From: Onchidella celtica
Lineage: Eukaryota; Mollusca; Gastropoda; Systellommatophora; Onchidiidae
DNA: 64,000 nucleotides
Direction of reading: 5' to 3'
Assembly (NCBI GenBank): GCA_963931925.1
Contig: OZ007570.1
Location: 64,783,370 to 64,847,369 of the forward strand
The notes beneath the pieces are model-generated. The model worked only from the letters and a program-made list of their open reading frames with translations. It made no database searches and was not told the origin of the DNA. This document shows, piece after piece, positions 30,001 to 42,000 of this stretch (position 1 is the first letter of the stretch; the number at the start of each line of letters is the position of its first letter). Position numbers and translations under genes: made by a program.

Positions 30001-33000
30001 GTGGCATGGAAGAATACTCTTATTATGAAGGAAGTGAGGCATCCAATGTAGTCATAAAAGGCTTTTTAACTGCTGAGCCTTAAATTCTACAAAATATCAT
30101 ATTAAGCTTAGAAAGAGGTAAAGCTATAAAGGCGCATATTTTAAAGGGTCTTGAAGTTCGCCATATTTGTAATATTTCATCGAGTTTGAGTCACAAATGA
30201 GTTGGAAGTGTTCTGACATTTTGAACCGGGAAAGAAAAAACACGCATTTTCTTTGAGCAGGATTAAAAAGTATGTCCGGAAATTTCATTTTGTGCTCCAG
30301 TTTACATATCGGTGACCGAAACTTAACTTTAAAAATCACATGTATATATTCCCTGGGCAGCGGGCCAACTAGTTATCCCAGGAATAATTTGTAGCAGGTA
30401 GAGGTGCCAGCTCTCAGATCTGTTTTTTTGGAGGTGTCAGATGTTTGATTTATCAAATTAAAGTTTAGTTAATGTGTATCTTTGGTAATTTCAAGAGAAA
30501 CTTCAATGAATTCTTCCTGAAAGAAATTTGGTTACAGGAATGTTTGATGTGTGATGTACGAAACAGAATCAGTCATGTTTCAATTTGATGCAATTTATAA
30601 GAATTTTCCAAAACCTGGAGACCAGAACTGTTTCCTGTGAAGTTGAGTCTCCCAAAATTTCATCCCTGAGAATATTCAAACATTCATTTAAATCTATAGA
30701 AAGTAACAATTGCCCCAAATGTGCAGAACTTTTGATGTTATTGATATGTGTGTCTAAACTTCATCGCACAATCAGAAAGAGGGAATTGGAGCTGCCAGTG
30801 CGGAAGATCAGGAAGGTCACATGGGACAAAAATCTAGTCAAAAGAGCGATGGGTCAGCACATCAGGAGCAGAAAATGGTAAGAATTGGTGATAAATGTTA
30901 ATTCATACAGTTGCTTGGGGATTTTAATTTAGTGGTTTCAGATTTTGGCAAAGAACAGATAATATTAACTTTTAATGAAAACTTTTAGTTAATATATTCT
31001 GAGATATATAACTGAAATATTCTCATAATCATTTTTAATTGTTCTCTTTCATTAGGTTTCAGTTTATTTTTAAAAGGAGAATTGTTTTTTGTTTATCTTC
31101 CTATCTACCTTGTCTTCATTTTATTCAGCACTCTTTCTCTCATTCCTCCCTTCAGTCCATCTGTCTCCCCCACCTACATCTACATCATGTCTCAGCTTTT
31201 GTAGCCATTTTCAAATCCAGTTTGTGGTTAGGTAAGAGTGGTTGATGCTTGCATGTAGTAAAGTCAGGCCTCTTTCTGTTGCATTCTTCCTTTACATCCG
31301 CATGAAGTCAATATAGGTGAGCAGAAGCTTGGGGGGAGGCAGAGCACTAAGATAACAGTTTAAGAGAAAATAAGTATTAGGCAGACCAAGGTTGTAGTGC
31401 CTAGTTAGTGCTCAGGAAAGCAAAACGGGAGTGAAAGAAGGAAGAAAGAAAAATGATCAAGATGGGACTAGAACCCGTGACCTCTGCTACGGCACCCGTC
31501 ACCTTGCCAAGAAGAAAACAGATCGCTTAACCGTTGGGCCACTCCGTCTCTAAAAAAGAGACGATCGTGGCCGAACTGTTTCACGGTGTCTCTTGCTGAC
31601 TTGAGTATTCGTTCGCTGGGACCCAACCCACTTTACATCCGCATGTATCTTGTCTTTTTTTCCTTTTTCTGTCCTATCAATCTGTTATATTCTGTCTATC
31701 ATCTTGCGTGTTCCCAACCAACGTGGCAAAAAGAAAAAGTTGTATGTAGCAAAGATTCGCGGAAGAAATAATACAGAAATGATACAATCAAACACAAAGG
31801 AAAAGGAAAGACAACTCAAGCTTTCGGTATATTTGCATTTGAGTGTATCATTTCTGTATTATTTTTTACACTAGTTTTGGCTGCATACAACTTTTTGTTT
31901 TTGTTATATTTTGACTCTGCTTCAAGCCTTGCTGTAACTCCACAGATTTTCTGTGGTTTTTCTTATAATAATTAATATTATGTTTTTTCCCAGCACAATG
32001 TGACCATTAAGGTGTCAATGTCCTTTCTCCCAACTTAAACTCAAATCCTGGCATGCAAATTGTCATTTAGTGATTTTCCTGCTTAGTTAGTCCAGACTCA
32101 AGAGTTCTGGTTGAATGGGGGCTCCTTGTCTCCTGTCTTCTATTATGTCTGTATGTTACTATCACTGATCATCATGTGGATATGCCTTCCAAGTCAACTC
32201 AGACTTATGTAATAGGTCTCATTGTCTTCCTATTCTCTGTGTTGCATGTGTAATTTGAACAAGAATTAAAACTCATTTCATTTCCTTTTTGCAGCAACAG
32301 AGAAAGCCAGGTCAGTCAGACAGTGAGAGATCTCTGGGTACTCACGAGAAGGAACACAGACGACTGAAGACAAAGGAAAAACAGAATAAAGACAGAAATG
32401 ACAAGGAGGAAAATGAAGCTGAAGACGACAGTAATGAAAAGAAAACATCAAAGGAATACGAACATGTGAAAGATGCCAAATCCCATTTTGATGCCCAGAC
32501 AGTTGATGTAGCCACCAAGGAACAAATGCTTGAGAAACAGGCAGTGCCAACTCAACCAGAGGAGGAGGGAGAGGAGATGGGGGAGGACGAGGATATGAAA
32601 CTAGAAGATGAAGAAATGGAAGATACAGTGAGTTATTCATTTTCCATATTGTTATGTGGATTCTGAAGCAGATACGGGTTTGTAATTCCCATGTATTGGT
32701 GCAAATATCAATACCTTATATTTGATACTGACTTGTAACAGTCTTATATTTCAAGTGTGATATTACACTTTAAATAATTTGATCTTTTCCAAGGGCTAAC
32801 TTTCATCAGTAACTAATGTAAACAGTTGATGTTTTGGAAATGTTCTTGTGGCAAAATCAGCTTTGGTCCGAGTCAGTGTATCAGAAAATCATTGCTTGCA
32901 CTATAACTTGTCTGCAAAATGTTCTTCTTCTTTTATTTCTTTGGTGTAAAAGCTGTTTCAGTTTCACATTTTCAATGTGTTCCCTCAGGATACGTCAAAA

Positions 33001-36000
33001 GCTGAGGACAAAAGACCCACCAAGCCCAGAAGCAAAGATGGTGAAGAGAAAGTAAAGGAAGAACAGTCAGATGAAGAAGGAAGTAAAACAGACAATGAGA
33101 AAATGGTTGTAGATGGAGAACGTGTTCAAACTTTGACAGCTGAGAGACCTCCAGAATCCACTATCCATACTTTCTTGGAAAATCTGCACTTGGATGCCAT
33201 GGTAAGTATTTGTGCTGCCAGAAATCTGAAGAATAGATTCCATGAACATTGTCAAGAAAGATATCTCCTACTTTGATTGGGATAAAATATATCGCTTGCA
33301 AGACTGTTCTACAATTTAGCAGTTGAAAACAGCCTTTTCCATTTCACTAAAGATCAGTGTATAAAACGCTGTATAAATTTACTGAAGAAAACAAACTGTT
33401 TAGACCTTGGTTTTATTCCGGTGAATCAGTGCAGAGTTCAGAGCAGGAATGATAAAGTTGATAATTTTTTTTTCTTTTTTACATAAGCAGTCTCTGTATT
33501 ATTATCTATTTAATTTTTTTGTTCTGTGCTTGAAAAGATCAAATTGAATTGCAAAAGTATAGAAATGGAGGATAATTATCTTGTAAAGGGAGGATGTGTG
33601 CAAATACTTATTCACATCTTTGTAAGAACTCATACAAAACACACAAATGATCTTTTATAGAAAGCTTGCACGGGTGCAATCATTTGTGCAGTGAAAATTT
33701 AAGTACATTTTATTAATACATTATTCTTTTGTATGTATGCATGTGTTTTCTTATTCCTTATTATCTTTTCCAAGCCTTTTTGTAAACATACAATGTAAGC
33801 CATATTGAATGAAAGATGTTGATGTTTGTTCTATAGCCTCAAGAAATGGATGTTGATCACATCAGAACAGAACTGGAACAGTGTGTCCGTGTTTGGTCTC
33901 ACCCAGATGAAGCCCCTGTGGATGTGGTAAGATCATTTTAAACATTCATTCAATGTCAGCTAGTGTTTGATTTATTTCACTCGAAATGAATTTTTCAAAT
34001 TTTGTTTTGCTCAAAGCACATGCAATGAACAGTGTCAAGTCTCAGGAGTGCTTTGTGCCACAATTCAAGTGTGGGAACTCTAGAAAAATCAGTGAAGTCA
34101 GTTTTAACAGGACAGTCCGGATATTCCCAAATCTGATTTTCACCTCTCCAAGTAAATTAGCACAAATCTTTATGCAATATTCTCTGACGTCAGAATGCCA
34201 ACCAGCAGAAAGGCTTTAATAAGTTTTACAGCAACAGTATGGGAAACTTGTATTTGGTTTTGCAGATTCAAGCAGCCACAGAAGCTTGGCAGAAATATCA
34301 AACTATCACGGGTCCATTATCCCAAGAACTCTGTGAGCAACTGAGGTTGATTCTTGAACCATCACAGGCTACAAAACTCAAGTAAGTGTATGGCTTTGTT
34401 TTCAAATTTGTCAAAACTGACCATATTAGGTATTGGCTTGGAGTAGGTTTTAACTGTAACAATTTAGTGCCACTGGTGACAACATTATAGCCATTTTCAT
34501 GTATTAGCCAACCCCTACACACTAAATTTATTGTAATAAGGCTCAACAAAAATGCAAGTAAGGATAATTGTATTATGACAGTATCAGATGTGGAGCATTG
34601 ATTTTGAAAGAACCTTCACTTGCTCAACTTTTCATGGGTCTTTTCAGTTAACTTTGATTTCATTTGAATGACATCAAAGCAATGGAGCAAGTATTTGGGA
34701 ATTAACTATGTGAATGTCCAATCCCAATTTATGGGTTAAAAATAAAAATCAGTGCTGGTACTGGCACTGGTACTATAGAAAAAGTTGTATAACGAGAAGA
34801 AAAATGAGAGAAATTTGGACATGGGTAGGTTGTAAGACATAGACTCTGTACTGCTTTTCTTTTCTTGCATTGGTTTCATTTTATGCATAAGCTTGATTGT
34901 TCCGTTTGCAAATTTTCCCTACGGTCTTGATTCTCACCATCTTGTCTCTAGAGGTGACTATCGGACAGGCAAGAGGCTGAACATGCGTAAGGTGATTCCA
35001 TACATTGCCTCGCAGTTCCGCAAGGACAAAATCTGGTTGAGGAGAAGTAAACCCAGCAAACGACAATATCAGATTATGATAGCAGTGGATGATTCTGCAA
35101 GCATGGCAGACAATCATACGAAACAGGTCAGATTTTCTTGTTTGTTGGGGATAAACGAGTGATAAATGCACCAAATAATTTATTTTTGTGGCATGCTATT
35201 GAAGTGGCGAAAAGGTTGAATTACGTGTGCTTGGATACTGACTTTATCCATAGGTTACATTTTGAAAGTGCAACAGGAGGATCTTTACTGTTAGCAGTTG
35301 TGGATCCGCTCGCCCAAGAAAAACACTAGCGGACGAGAACATCTATAGAAAAGTGACAACCCAATTAACTTCAGGATTATACTAAGTTGTAGTCAGAAAA
35401 TCAGCTTTTAAATTTTGAGTTTTTGCCACACAGAATTAAGAATTTCATTTATTTAGCATTTCCTGTCAAAAACTATAGTGGATCAGGCTTTTTATTGTTT
35501 GTTTGGCAGGTGTATGATTAGTTCAGTGTTGGCTAGAAATTGGCAGTACCAATAATTTACAGTATGTCACGACAAATGTACATGGGGGTAACTGACAGAT
35601 GTAGAGTGTGAAGGTTTGTTATCCATGATTTTTAAGTGCAGAATTTGGTAGCAGTTTTTCTACACCTCATATTTGCAAAGCAGGTGAAAGAGTTTTTGTG
35701 GAATGTTTGGCATAGCTGTTTACAACATTCATGGTTTTTTTAAAATGTATTTTCTGTCCACAACAGCTTGCTTTTGAGTCTCTAGCTCTGGTTTCCAATG
35801 CTCTAACTCTTCTTGAGTCTGGAGATTTAGCAGTGTGCAGGTAAGTTTTCAGAAACCTTTACCTTTTTTTTTTCCCTTCTTCTTCTTATCTTATGTGCAG
35901 ATCATAATAATGTGTATAAATAGGACTCCCCTCTTGGCTTTTCCTAATTGTATAACAATATCTTGCAATGAACTCGTTGACTGTGCTGTAGATTATTTTA

Positions 36001-39000
36001 AATGTCCTAAAATTGATACTGTGAGAGTGATGTGAAAGTACACAATATGTCCTAAAATCGATGGTAAGAGTGCACTGTTGACAAACAGCATATGACCTAC
36101 TAAAATCATGTAAATGTAAGTCCATGCACTTTAAAATGTTTTTTTAGCTTAAGATAGGGAAAAATGTGTGCCAGTGATGGGGTTAATATTCTTATTTTTG
36201 TAAATTCTAATAATTTATTGGATGACCAGGGTTTAGAGGAATATTTCCATATATGCATGCATAAGACTGTACTGGTTGTCAGAAAGGCAGTGAAAGAGAT
36301 CCTGCAGACACTGTGTTTAGATAGTAAGTACAGTTAACCAGCACTGCTGTTTGTTGTCCTTTCTAGCTTTGGAGAGGAACTCCGACTTCTGCACCCATTC
36401 TCTGACCCATTCACAAATCAGTCAGGGGCTAAAATTTTACAGCAGTTATCTTGTGAGCAGAAGCAGACCAAATACGGGATGGTGAGTTCATTGCATATTT
36501 TATTTATAATTTTATCCAAATGAAAAGCTGCTTATTTGTGTTTCATGAAAATATTTTTTGTAATACTAGATGAAGTTCCCGGCATTATCCGGGATAAACC
36601 TGTGAACCGACCGTTCTCTCTCTCTCTCTCTCTTTCTTTTGAGTCTACAAAGCTTCCCATATTCTACAGTCTTACTACAGATTCCATGTGCTCCGGAGCA
36701 CTACTCACTCACATATGATAGGGAAATTGCACGTACCGAACTGAACGCGTAATAATACATCCTTTCTAGTGTGGTGTGCTTACTACAGGGAGCCAAAACA
36801 AAGATCATTGTATTTTTCATTTTTACAACTTTTAATTAAAAAATACCTGAAACGAATCAACATAATCGGTCGATACAAAAGCGATTGGACTGGATTCGTT
36901 GACACTTAGGAAAATTAACTTTATAATTGTTGAAACTGTCATTTAGGCTCCAGCGTTGAGCAAAAAAAGGGCCAAAATTGCACCACAATGAATTACTCCC
37001 ACCACTATTTTTTTTTTATAATAAGATTAGATGAGGTACACAGCATTACCTGGGATAAACAGGTGTTCCCTCCCTTCTCTCTCCCGCTGTCCAATCTGGA
37101 CAGTTTCCCACAATATTCCACTGTCTTGCTTCAGAACTCACTATGTAACTGAACGCTTGTCAAATACAGTCTTCCCGTGGGGTGAGCTTGTCAAAGGGAG
37201 CACAAAAAGAGATCATTGTATTTTAGTTTTAAAACTTTTTTAAACAGTTGCCTGAAACTTGAATAAACACAAAAAGCTGATACAAAAGTGTTTAGGTTAG
37301 ATTAGTTGACACTTGAGAAAAGTAATGTTATAATTTTTGAGACTGTCACTCAGGCTGTAGCTCTGAGCAAAACAATAGTCACCACAATGAATTACTCCCG
37401 CCACTAATTTTTTTATACATGTAAGTGGATGTTGATGGATATTTTCAGTGGTGTTTGGGTGTTCCATATTGGTGCTGTCACTGTTTTGAGTGTAATGTTT
37501 CAGTGATATTCGCCACATTGATTTAGTATTATTACAGTAAGGCTGAGAGATTTATTTGTCAAGGAGAGGACCCTTAATCATTTTATTCAATGCTTCAAGA
37601 AAGACATTTTTTTTTTTTTTTAAATTTGCATGAGTTTAATAGTAATTTGTGGAACTTTGAAACAGCAGGCAACTTGTGATACGTATTTTCATTTGTTCAG
37701 TATGGCAAGTTCATTTCTGAAATCGCTACTAATTGAAATGGACAAGAAAACTGGGCCACTTAGGGTGTGCGAATCCAAAAATTTCGGACTCGATTCCGGA
37801 ATCGAGTAATAACAAAAGGAGTCGAATAATTACTCGAGTAAGTACTCGATTCCCAAGGTGCCAGGAATCGAGTAATTACTCGAGTAATTATACTAACGAG
37901 AACTTGTTATTCAATTTTTTTTGCATGGCAATGTTGGTGTTGCTATTGTTTTAACTTCAGTACTGTTGTTGCTGTAGCTGTTGGTGGTGGTGGTGGTAGT
38001 GGTGGTTTGTGGTGATAATAATGCACTACTGCTGCAATTATTGTTTTAACCTTGTTGTTATTGCTGCTAATGCTGTTGTTATCGCTGCTGCTGCTGTTGT
38101 TGTTGTTGTTGCCACTGCTGTTTTACCACTGCTGCTGTTGTTGTATTTGTTGTTGTTGTTGCTGTTGTTGTTGTTGTTGGTGTTGGTGGTGGTGGTACAC
38201 TGAAAATAAAATGCATACCTAAAATTTATAACTGTGAACCTCAGAGAATGCACTTCATACATGAAGTTTGCTTGGGATCATCATAGGTTCTTAATAGTCA
38301 GCAATTGAAAGTTGTTGGTTTTTTTTTTCTTTTTTAAAGTTTTTTTTCTTCTTTTTTTAATTGTTTTTTTTTTCTTTCTTTTTTTGTTTTTGTTGTTTTC
38401 TTTCTTTTTTTTTTTTTTTTACAACATATTACTGTTTAGAAACAACAACATATTTACATTTTCTGCTGTCAATCTTGATCTCCTGCTGGATACCAGTTCT
38501 CCGGCAGCAGAAAACAATCTCTCTGATGGGACGGAGGATGCTGGAATGTTGTTTGTTGTTGTTGATTGGTTGGTTGATTGGTTGGTTGTGGTGATGATGG
38601 TGGCGATGTTGTTGCTGTTGTTGTAAACTATAACAACTTGTGTGAGCTAAGGCTAGCATTGAGTGTTTCTTTTGAAATCGAAACCACCGTAAATTCTTGG
38701 AATTCTAAGAGTAGTTTCACTTTCAGTTCTGTTGCCGTCGGTTTCCACTTGCTGTACTCACCCAGCACGTGTGGTTGTGGTGGTGGCGTGGTGATTTGAC
38801 GTGCTTTCAGTGTAATTTTTTGCCCAATTTGTGTATGGGACTCGAGTCCTTTACCGAGGAGTCGAGTCCGGAATCGGTTTGTTGGAATCGAGTCCAGAAT
38901 CGAGTATTTGATTGGAGACTCGGGTCCGGAATCGCCGCAGTTAAGAATCGAGTACTCGATTCCGGAATCGTTACTCGCACACCCTTACAGTTAGATGGTG

Positions 39001-42000
39001 GACGTAGAGTCAGTGTGGGTTATGCTACATGTCAACATGGGGCAATAGTGGGGAATTATTATTGGGGAACAAATTTGTCCAGTCGCCGTAAGGAGGTGAA
39101 AAGTTAGTTAGAAACTTTCCATTTCCGGAATTTCCGGTTTATTTTCACCGGCGTGCTGACCACTATAAGTGAGTCTGTGGTGCTGACAGCGTGGGGCAGG
39201 GATCTGGCTGAAGGTTGTTGGAGACCGCCAAAGAACAAGCTTGCCCTTTTAAAGCAAGAGGCAAATTAACGTAACCCAGCAGTAATGGCATGCTATGGGT
39301 CTAAGGAGGAATGTGAGAGGACAGTCATCAGCACTTGTTCGAAGTTAAAACGGGCAATGTCACCTCACGAAACTTGACCACATGGTGAGTTTCGTGGTAA
39401 CGGGTGGGCTGCATAATTTTTTAAAAAGTTAGGTGGACTATTTTGGTATGCCTAGGTGAATTAAGCTCAATTTGTTAGCAACAGGTGCGTAGGCCTAATT
39501 CGGGAGGAGTAGGCTACCTTACTCGAGCGCCACTTTGTCAGACTGTCAGATTGATAAGTAACGACGTGAGGGTCTAGTCAGTTTGTATCATCGAGGGGAA
39601 GGAGTTCCGTACTCGAGCGCCAAAGACCAGAAACTAACTAAAAGAGATGATACATAGCTACCCCGGGGGCTTTCCCTGATATGTCAATCTGACTACTGCC
39701 CAGACGAACATCGGCCTACGGCCTCGATGATACAAACTGACTAGACCCTCACGTCGTTACTTATCAATCTGACAAAGTGGCGCTCGAGTAAGGTACTCCT
39801 CCCAAAATGGGGCCGTAGGCCGATGTTCGTCTGGGCAGTAGTCAGATTGACATATCAGGGAAAGCCCCCGGGGTAGCTATGTATCATCTCTTTTACTTAG
39901 TTTCTGGTCTTTGGCGCTCGAGTACGGAACTCCTTCCTGTAATTCTTCTGTGATAGGAAGGCAGGTTTCTGTTGCATGTAGGCCCTATAGGCCTACTGCA
40001 GGATGCCCATCTTCCCAAATATTGGAAGAGCGCAGATGGTCAATTGCCAAATTGTGGGGCACCAAAATGACCATGTGAACCAATTTTTCAGCTAGATCCA
40101 GTAGTGTTAATTTTGCTTTGACAGGGTGGTCAGATATATGACAGACCATATTTAACTGGTTTTGGGACAAGAATGAGTCTAGTTGATGAGAAATTAAGAG
40201 TTTATTTGCAGTCATCCCCTCCTGTTACGTAAGCTACATCATTTTTGACACCATGAAGGGACAACAACCACCTTTGTAAAGCAAACCACTGACAAAACAC
40301 ACATTCAGACACTGTTTTACAGATAAAAGAATTGCTTGATGCATGAATTTGAAGTTGTGGGTCAAATGACGTACATAACAACCGACCTCAATTGACACTA
40401 GAATTTGACAACATAATTTCAGTTAAAAAACTGCAAGCAAGCAATGACTGAAACAAAAACAAAAAGATGTTAACATAGTAATGGTTTAATGACAACTTTG
40501 AGTGAACTTAGTGACCAATAAATGTGATTCAGCATTCTTGTTACGTACATCACTTGTTGACACCAAAATGTACTCTTCCTCTATAACTCATAAGTTTGCC
40601 ACAATTTGACACTACAAGATCTATCTATAAAAATAAAATTTCTTTCTCCATTCAACAATACTTGAAACTTGTGTAGAAACTGTTACTACTAGCACTAGAT
40701 TTCCACATGTTGTCGCACTCTCCCGTTACGGACATAAAATTGACCCAGACAACTTTACGTACATCATTTGACTTCAAAGCACTAGATCTAGATCTAGTTG
40801 TCAAATTTTAAGATAAATTGTTTTTTCCGTATTCCTTAGCAAGGGCCTAATGCTGCAATCATGCCTCAGTGTTTGTCTTGATCACTGATGTATGTTTGGA
40901 GCAATACGTTTCCATAACTTGCAACTGAAGAGCAAAAGTGAGTTTAAAGAAACATTACGAACGTCAGCACATTCCCGTTACGTTACAAACGTCACATGCT
41001 CTTTGAACTTTGACACGAGCACAGAGGTTTTAATAATATAATAACACATTAACTTATCACTGTGAGTTAACGTAAATTCGTTTTCTGGTGACATAAGCTA
41101 CAGGTGACAAAACGCTCTGTTCAAGCGGGCCGCGTTGTGTGGAGATCCACCACAATGTTACGAACGTCAAAATTGACCTGGAGAGTAACGAGCTATTTAT
41201 AAAGCTCATTTTGCAAAACTGCAACCGGGGTTATAAACGAAACTTAAGATTTCGTTACAGCAGAAAGTAAACGATAAAATTCTATGTCGAAGATACATTC
41301 GTAGTGGGTAACAGTCAAATCGGCTCTCCGATTCGGAATCCGTATTTTTGACACGATGAAAGACGTACATAACGGACATTTTCTTTTAGGTTTAGCGATG
41401 AGATTTAATGTTTTCCAAGTAATTTTCGGGTTTGCAGCTGTAGATGCACCATTCATGTATAAGCACAACATAAAAAACATGAGGTCAAGACACCCACTCA
41501 TCCGATGTTCAGGTTTTCAGTAGACCACCTCTGACGTGTCCGTTTTCACTAGCCGATTTTTCACCATATTTTCGGACTCAAATTAAATTTTCTGCACCGT
41601 TACATGATCTTTCGCTGCAATGTTGTGTTTCCTGTTAGATCTATCATTTCTTATCAAATATAAACAAAGAGAAACTAAAGTGGTGACATCTGTGTCATGT
41701 AATTTTAAAAAGAAATCCCAAAGGCATGTGTGATTGTCCCAGTTTTTGGCATTTGACCAGATACTAGAGTCTAGACTAGAATGCAGGATACTAGAGTCTA
41801 GACTAGAATAGATCTAGACTCTAGATCTGGCCGGTAATTTTGTAGAATCACTCTCGTCTCCAATTGGTAGCGTCAATTACCACCGCATTTTGCGACAGTA
41901 GGCACCACTATTACAGCTACCCCAGCCCCTTTTCACCTGATTAGTCAGCCTGACTACCGCCCATAGACCCTCATGCCCCCCAGGTCCATCTGAGATGGGA

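Larger units (their letters stand above)
22580..33201 (+). other. MDN1: MDN1 exons 23-33: Asp/Glu-rich segment
   Basis: Eleven exons encode about 603 residues dominated by Glu, Asp and Lys, the acidic tail segment typical of midasin. It opens with the conserved block containing [17 protein letters not shown] (exon 23), then [16 protein letters not shown] (exon 24) and [14 protein letters not shown] (exon 25), all strongly midasin-like. Exon 32 holds the conserved [13 protein letters not shown] stretch and the [12 protein letters not shown] stretch. The segment is a long flexible tether in the known protein. Small exons here were kept because their phases and acidic composition continue the frame; the weakest is exon 31 (30776-30877). 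Confidence 0.85.

Noticed and set aside
31470-31560. Functional tRNA gene on the minus strand
   Set aside because: Box-like motifs are present but the acceptor stem does not pair and the segment lies inside a target-duplication-bounded SINE.
34893-35329. Separate small genes around exon 36
   Set aside because: The open frames run from intron into the MDN1 exon; the coding part belongs to midasin.
38009-38659. Phe-, Leu- and Asn-rich frames
   Set aside because: They come from poly-T and GTT repeats in the core of a hAT-like element.
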